From Zetaproteobacteria bacterium CG_4_9_14_3_um_filter_49_83 (lineage in GTDB: Bacteria > Pseudomonadota > Zetaproteobacteria > Mariprofundales > Mariprofundaceae), in NCBI GenBank assembly GCA_002791545.1, contig PFXG01000034.1, positions 1 to 52,335 on the forward strand: a stretch of DNA of 52,335 nt, read 5' to 3'. Both the position numbers and the translations under genes were made by a program. The notes under the pieces were generated by a model. That model did not search any database. It was given only the letters and a program-made list of their open reading frames with translations, and was not told the DNA's origin. How positions within the stretch are numbered: position 1 is the stretch's first letter; the number at the start of each line of letters is the position of its first letter. This document shows positions 48,838-52,335 of the stretch, piece after piece.

Positions 48838-49272
48838 TTACCACATAAATCGAGAGGTTATATATTTGCAATCACAATTGTTTTTATCCCATTGTTCCAC
48901 CCAACCCATTGTCCAGCGCTGTGCATCAAACCAATCAATTAATTGCGCCTTAAAACCTCTATCCGGCGTGTGACCGGCAAACAAATGGCCAGCGGTATAC
49001 CAACGATAACCATTACGATAGTGTGAAAAGTAATCTTGTCCTTGATGCATTAACCTTTCAAAATAATCTTTGCTGCAATACTTGACAGCATATGCTAGAT
49101 CCTTTTCTACATCATCAACATTTCTAAAATGCAACTGAAGAATAAATGGATTGAGAGTAAAAGGAGATGTTAGACCATAATCTTCCTTTACATAATCAAA
49201 TCTATCGCCACCGTAAAAATCACTATGCCCCAAGGGATTGAAAACTCCTAGATTATTTCTACCATCATCAAA
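48838..49272 (-). other. Variable C-terminal tip of the Rhs protein (putative toxin domain)
   Basis: The 144 residues after the core motif are unlike the shell and AT-rich at DNA level: 19 G or C in 60 bases at 49021-49080, against 40 in 60 at 50821-50880 in the shell. The tip contains FERLMHQGQDYFSHY (His1097, Gln1100, Asp1101, Ser1104, His1105 of the visible protein), then GHLFAGHTPD (His1117, His1122), and two cysteines near the end (NCDCKY). The HxxxQDxxSH...GH arrangement recalls zinc phospholipase C and S1/P1-nuclease type metal sites. Fold and activity are inferred. Confidence 0.6.
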
Positions 49273-52200
49273 CAGCCCAAGGGAATCCATATAGACAAGC
49301 GGATTTGAATTTGCGTATAAATACAAATTCATACCACCCTTCATTCCAATCGGATCAGTCTTGATATATCCCCCTGTGCCATTGTCATAAATCCTAAATA
49401 AGTTGTAGTGATACCCTGATTTAGCATCTTCATATTGCCCTGGAAACCGGAGATTGCTGGTTACGCTTGATGCGGTAACGGTGGCCTTACCGAAGGCTTC
49501 GTAGATGGCAGCCCAGCTTTGGCTTCCTATTGTGGTTGCCAGTTGCTGCGGCGTGCCGAGGTGGTCGTTCAGGTAGAAGTGGTAAGCGCCATTAATACTC
49601 ATGTAGAGCGGGTCGGTGCCCCAGGTGCTGTTTGGTTTGTAACCGTAGCTCTGCGTGATCTTGCCGGTGCTGTCGGCTTCGGCGGTCAGGCCCTCATCAC
49701 TGTATTTGAAGTAAGAGGTTATGCCGTTCACCGTCTTGCTCAGGCGTCTGCCGAAGGGGTCGTAATCGTAATCGGCGATAGTCGTTGTGCCCTGCCTGAT
49801 CTGGGTCAGGCGGTTATTGCCGTTGTAGAGGTAATCGGAGGTGACGCCGTTCTCGGTCTTCTGTATCTGGCTACCGTTGGCATCGTAGGTGTAGCTGACG
49901 TTGGGACGTGAGAGCAGCTCGTTGTTGGCATTGTAGCTCCACGGATTCTGCACATCATTGTTGTGCACGATGCGGTTACCCACCTTGTCGTAAGCAAAGG
50001 CTTCGTTGGCTTGCGTGGGATAGTTGGCGCTGACCAGCCGATCCAGCGTGTCGTAGCCATAGAGATACTGGCCGTGCTCGGTGCTCTTCAGGGTGATGTT
50101 GCCAACGTTGTCGTAGGCATAGCTGTAATGCATCAGCGTGTTGGCATAGGCGTCCTGCATGTGGATGTCGGTCACCCGCAGCAGGCCGTCGTAGGCGTAG
50201 TTCTTTGTGCTGCCGCCGGGCAGGATGACTTTGCTTGGCGCTACCCAGTTGTAGCTGTAATAGTCGATCAGTCCCTGACCGGGGATGTTGATGCTCTTTA
50301 GCAGATTGCCTGTATCGTAGGCGTAGGTGATGGTCGCACCATCCGGGCCGGTGAAGCTCGTCTTGCGACCGGTTTTGTCGTAAGCGTAGCTGGATGAGAG
50401 GGTGAATGCGCCGTAGTTGACGGCATCGGTGAGTTTTTGGTTGTTGGTGTCGTAGGTGTAAGCGCCGCTAGTGGTGCCATCGTTGTAGGCGGTCCGGTTG
50501 CCGTTGGCATCGTAACTGAAGCTGACATCTTTGGCCGGAATGCCGTTTGCCGCCGGATAGTGGATCGCCAGCAGGCGACCGGAGGGGCTGTAGTCGTAGC
50601 TGATGGTGTGGTTCAGGGCATCGGTTTTGCCGGTCAGGCGACCGAGCATGTCGTAAGCAAAGCTGGAGAACTGGCCCATGGGGCGCAGCTCCTTGGTCTT
50701 GCGACCGGCGTTGTCGTACTCATAGCGGAAAGCATCGTGGCCGTTGGCATCGGTCACTTTGAGCAGATTGTCCTGCGCATCGTAGGTGTAGGCTGTGACG
50801 CCGCCTGCCGGATCGGTCACCGTAGTCAGCCTGCCCTGCGCATCGTAGGCATAACGGGTGATGCGCCCTGCCGGGTCGGTGGTGGATATGCGATTGCCTG
50901 CCAGATCATAGCCGTACCTTACCGTGCGATTGGTGGATGCGTCCAGCTGATCGATTGAAGCAACCAGTCGATTGCGCAGATCATAGCCCATGCTGCGCGT
51001 GAATGTGGGATAAATCATCTGCTGCGGTTGATAGCCCGCACCGTTGAAAAGGGTGCGGATAACATTGCCGTTGCCGTCAGTCACCGTGGTCATGCGGCCC
51101 ATGGCATCGTAGGCGAAGGTGGTGGCGTGACCTTCCCCATCGGTCTGGCGGATCATATTGCCTGACTTATCGTATTCCATGCGTGTGATACCGCCTGCCG
51201 CATCGGTGATGGTGGTTAATCGATCCTGATTATCATAAGCGTAGGTGGTGATGTTGCCGTTGGCATCGGTTTCGCTGATGCGACGGCTGGCGGCATCATA
51301 GGCGTAGGTGGTGGCATGGCCTTGCGGATCAATCCGCTTGAGCAGGTTGCCTGCGGCATCGTATTCGCTGCGCCATACATTTTCCAGCGCATCGGTGATG
51401 GTTAATGGATTGCCAAGCATGTCGTAAGTGAAGCTCGTGATATTGCCCAGCGCATCGGTGGTGCTTTGCCGGTTGCCGTAAGGGTCATAGGTGAAGCTGG
51501 TGGTGATTCCGGCACGAGTGGTGCTGATCAGTTGACCATACGCGTCATAGCTGTAGTCCGTAGAGCGTGCCAGTGGCGTTCTATCCGCCTCGGTTTTGCT
51601 GATCAGGTTAGCATAAGCATCGTACGTGAATCTGGTGGTGATGCCATTCTCGTTGGTCTCGCTTAGTGGCAGGTCGTAATCCTGATGCCAGGTGTAATGC
51701 TGCGTTGTGCCATCGGCATAGGTACGCTTGATCACATTGTTGCTGTCGTCGTACTCCTCGGTCACCGTGTGACCGGAAGCATCGGTGATCTGCTGAATGT
51801 TCTTGCCCGTTGTTCCCTGAACTGTGTAAGCAGGTTGCCCGTTGACCTTGCGACGCAACAAATGATAGCCGCTGCTGTACCAGTATTCTCGCACCTGCCC
51901 GGATGAGGCCTCTTTCATGTAATATTCTCTGGTCTTGTCATCAAAACTGAACTGGTAACTTGCGCCGATGCCGTCCTGATCTTTAACGCTGGCGGTTTTT
52001 CCATCGGCGGCATAGATGATGCTCAGGGTGCGCCCCAGCGGATCGGTGCGCTTCACCAGATAGCCTTTTGTATTGTACTGATAGTGCCATGCATGGCCGA
52101 GTACATCGGTGAAGGTGGTGATGCGCCCTGCTGCATCATATTGATAGCTGACGCTGCGGTTAGCGGCATCATGAACCGAACTGATGTTGTTGCCGCTATA

Positions 52201-52335
52201 GCTGTACCACAACACCTGCCGCCCACGCGCATCGAGGATACCGGTCAGCTTGCCATAGGGATCATACAGTGAGTGGGCCACGGTGATATTCAGATGCCCG
52301 GATGCAGTAAAGCGGCCAGAAGCATCATAATCCAC
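48838..52335 (-). CDS. Rhs/YD-repeat protein, 5-prime end outside the window
   Basis: At least 1165 residues, open to the right edge, so the N-terminus and any export or PAAR part are unseen. Most of the chain is YD repeats (for example RTDGEGHATTFAYDAMGRM and DPAGRITRYAYDAQGRL). The repeats end in the Rhs core: YLNDHLGTPQQLA and the closing motif TDPIGMKGGMNLYLYANSNP, then MDSLGL at 1016-1021 of the visible part. The two Asp residues of the core are those used for self-cleavage in known Rhs toxins. After it comes a unique 144-residue tip. In known systems the shell encloses a toxin delivered by type VI or other secretion, or stays at the surface; which applies here is unknown. Confidence 0.92.
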   Translation of the reverse strand: MDYDASGRFTASGHLNITVAHSLYDPYGKLTGILDARGRQVLWYSYSGNNISSVHDAANRSVSYQYDAAGRITTFTDVLGHAWHYQYNTKGYLVKRTDPLGRTLSIIYAADGKTASVKDQDGIGASYQFSFDDKTREYYMKEASSGQVREYWYSSGYHLLRRKVNGQPAYTVQGTTGKNIQQITDASGHTVTEEYDDSNNVIKRTYADGTTQHYTWHQDYDLPLSETNENGITTRFTYDAYANLISKTEADRTPLARSTDYSYDAYGQLISTTRAGITTSFTYDPYGNRQSTTDALGNITSFTYDMLGNPLTITDALENVWRSEYDAAGNLLKRIDPQGHATTYAYDAASRRISETDANGNITTYAYDNQDRLTTITDAAGGITRMEYDKSGNMIRQTDGEGHATTFAYDAMGRMTTVTDGNGNVIRTLFNGAGYQPQQMIYPTFTRSMGYDLRNRLVASIDQLDASTNRTVRYGYDLAGNRISTTDPAGRITRYAYDAQGRLTTVTDPAGGVTAYTYDAQDNLLKVTDANGHDAFRYEYDNAGRKTKELRPMGQFSSFAYDMLGRLTGKTDALNHTISYDYSPSGRLLAIHYPAANGIPAKDVSFSYDANGNRTAYNDGTTSGAYTYDTNNQKLTDAVNYGAFTLSSSYAYDKTGRKTSFTGPDGATITYAYDTGNLLKSINIPGQGLIDYYSYNWVAPSKVILPGGSTKNYAYDGLLRVTDIHMQDAYANTLMHYSYAYDNVGNITLKSTEHGQYLYGYDTLDRLVSANYPTQANEAFAYDKVGNRIVHNNDVQNPWSYNANNELLSRPNVSYTYDANGSQIQKTENGVTSDYLYNGNNRLTQIRQGTTTIADYDYDPFGRRLSKTVNGITSYFKYSDEGLTAEADSTGKITQSYGYKPNSTWGTDPLYMSINGAYHFYLNDHLGTPQQLATTIGSQSWAAIYEAFGKATVTASSVTSNLRFPGQYEDAKSGYHYNLFRIYDNGTGGYIKTDPIGMKGGMNLYLYANSNPLVYMDSLGLFDDGRNNLGVFNPLGHSDFYGGDRFDYVKEDYGLTSPFTLNPFILQLHFRNVDDVEKDLAYAVKYCSKDYFERLMHQGQDYFSHYRNGYRWYTAGHLFAGHTPDRGFKAQLIDWFDAQRWTMGWVEQWDKNNCDCKYITSRFMW
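49440..52335 (-). repeat. YD-repeat array of the Rhs shell
   Basis: Dozens of about 20-residue units of the form YDxxGRLxxxTDAxGxxTxF are encoded in tandem, giving the recurring GC-rich DNA pattern around the codons for tyrosine-aspartate (seen on the plus strand as gtcgtaggc/atcgtagg words). They build the beta-strand cocoon. The DNA periodicity is protein-driven, not a CRISPR or satellite. Confidence 0.85.

Noticed and set aside
48739-48942. 67-codon plus-strand frame over the rhs 3-prime end as an immunity gene
   Set aside because: It is on the opposite strand, overlaps the rhs coding end, has no ribosome site and shows no domain pattern.
49519-50958. Plus-strand reading frames of 76-173 codons opposite the rhs gene
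   Set aside because: They are mirror images of the GC-rich YD repeats, rich in Val, Gly and Ala with no ribosome sites or family motifs.
49440-52335. Regular repeated words that could suggest a CRISPR or satellite array
   Set aside because: The repeats vary, are in frame with YD-repeat protein units and have no constant spacer length.

Overview
The window is a 52 kb piece of a bacterial chromosome, roughly 50% GC, with tightly packed genes and many 4-bp start/stop overlaps. The gene content fits a Gram-negative, chemoautotrophic proteobacterium. It holds a Calvin-cycle sugar-phosphate operon, the Rubisco-activase pair CbbQ/CbbO, CmoA/CmoB tRNA modification, a Tat-type MltB, RlpA and Hsp33. 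A Mariprofundus-like zetaproteobacterium, or a gammaproteobacterial autotroph, is my best guess. This is inferred from gene content only; no rRNA or tRNA gene is visible and no Rubisco structural gene lies in the window.

Left part (1-14.2 kb), mostly minus strand: a membrane-bound CHASE-PAS-GGDEF protein whose GGDEF domain is cut short, a divergent RraA-family gene, an APC permease, cbbQ-cbbO, a site-2-type membrane protease, a very large DUF3683/FAD/Fe-S/CCG oxidoreductase, and an Aas-type acyltransferase-acyl-ACP synthetase.

Central metabolic block (14.4-33.1 kb), plus strand: glpX-tkt-gap-pgk-pyk-fba, closed by a strong terminator; then a two-subunit pyruvate carboxylase (pycA-pycB) followed directly by a DUF190 (PII-like) gene and a Crp/Fnr regulator; then gltB-gltD. 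Together these run from the Calvin cycle and lower glycolysis through PEP and pyruvate to oxaloacetate and on to glutamate, with a small signalling pair placed between carbon and nitrogen assimilation. The gap-pgk gap contains two overlapping, mutually exclusive inverted repeats.

Third part (33.1-40.7 kb): an unrecognised 135-residue protein, cmoA-cmoB, and, on the other strand, glgB, a secreted DUF4399 protein, and a lemA-M48 membrane protease pair. A 580-bp gap after lemA contains the decayed end of a RAYT-type (REP-associated tyrosine) transposase.

Right part (41.2-52.3 kb): a cell-wall operon mltB-rlpA-LOG-rluA-dacC-dat-HAD-hslO plus a 36-codon gene, almost all joined by overlaps. It is followed by a frameshifted and truncated methyltransferase pseudogene. 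Convergent to it is an Rhs/YD-repeat protein that runs off the right edge. Its 144-residue C-terminal tip is AT-rich and carries a His/Asp-rich motif suggestive of a metal-dependent enzyme, but no plausible immunity gene follows it. The Rhs tip and the wreckage next to it are the most accessory-looking part of the window.
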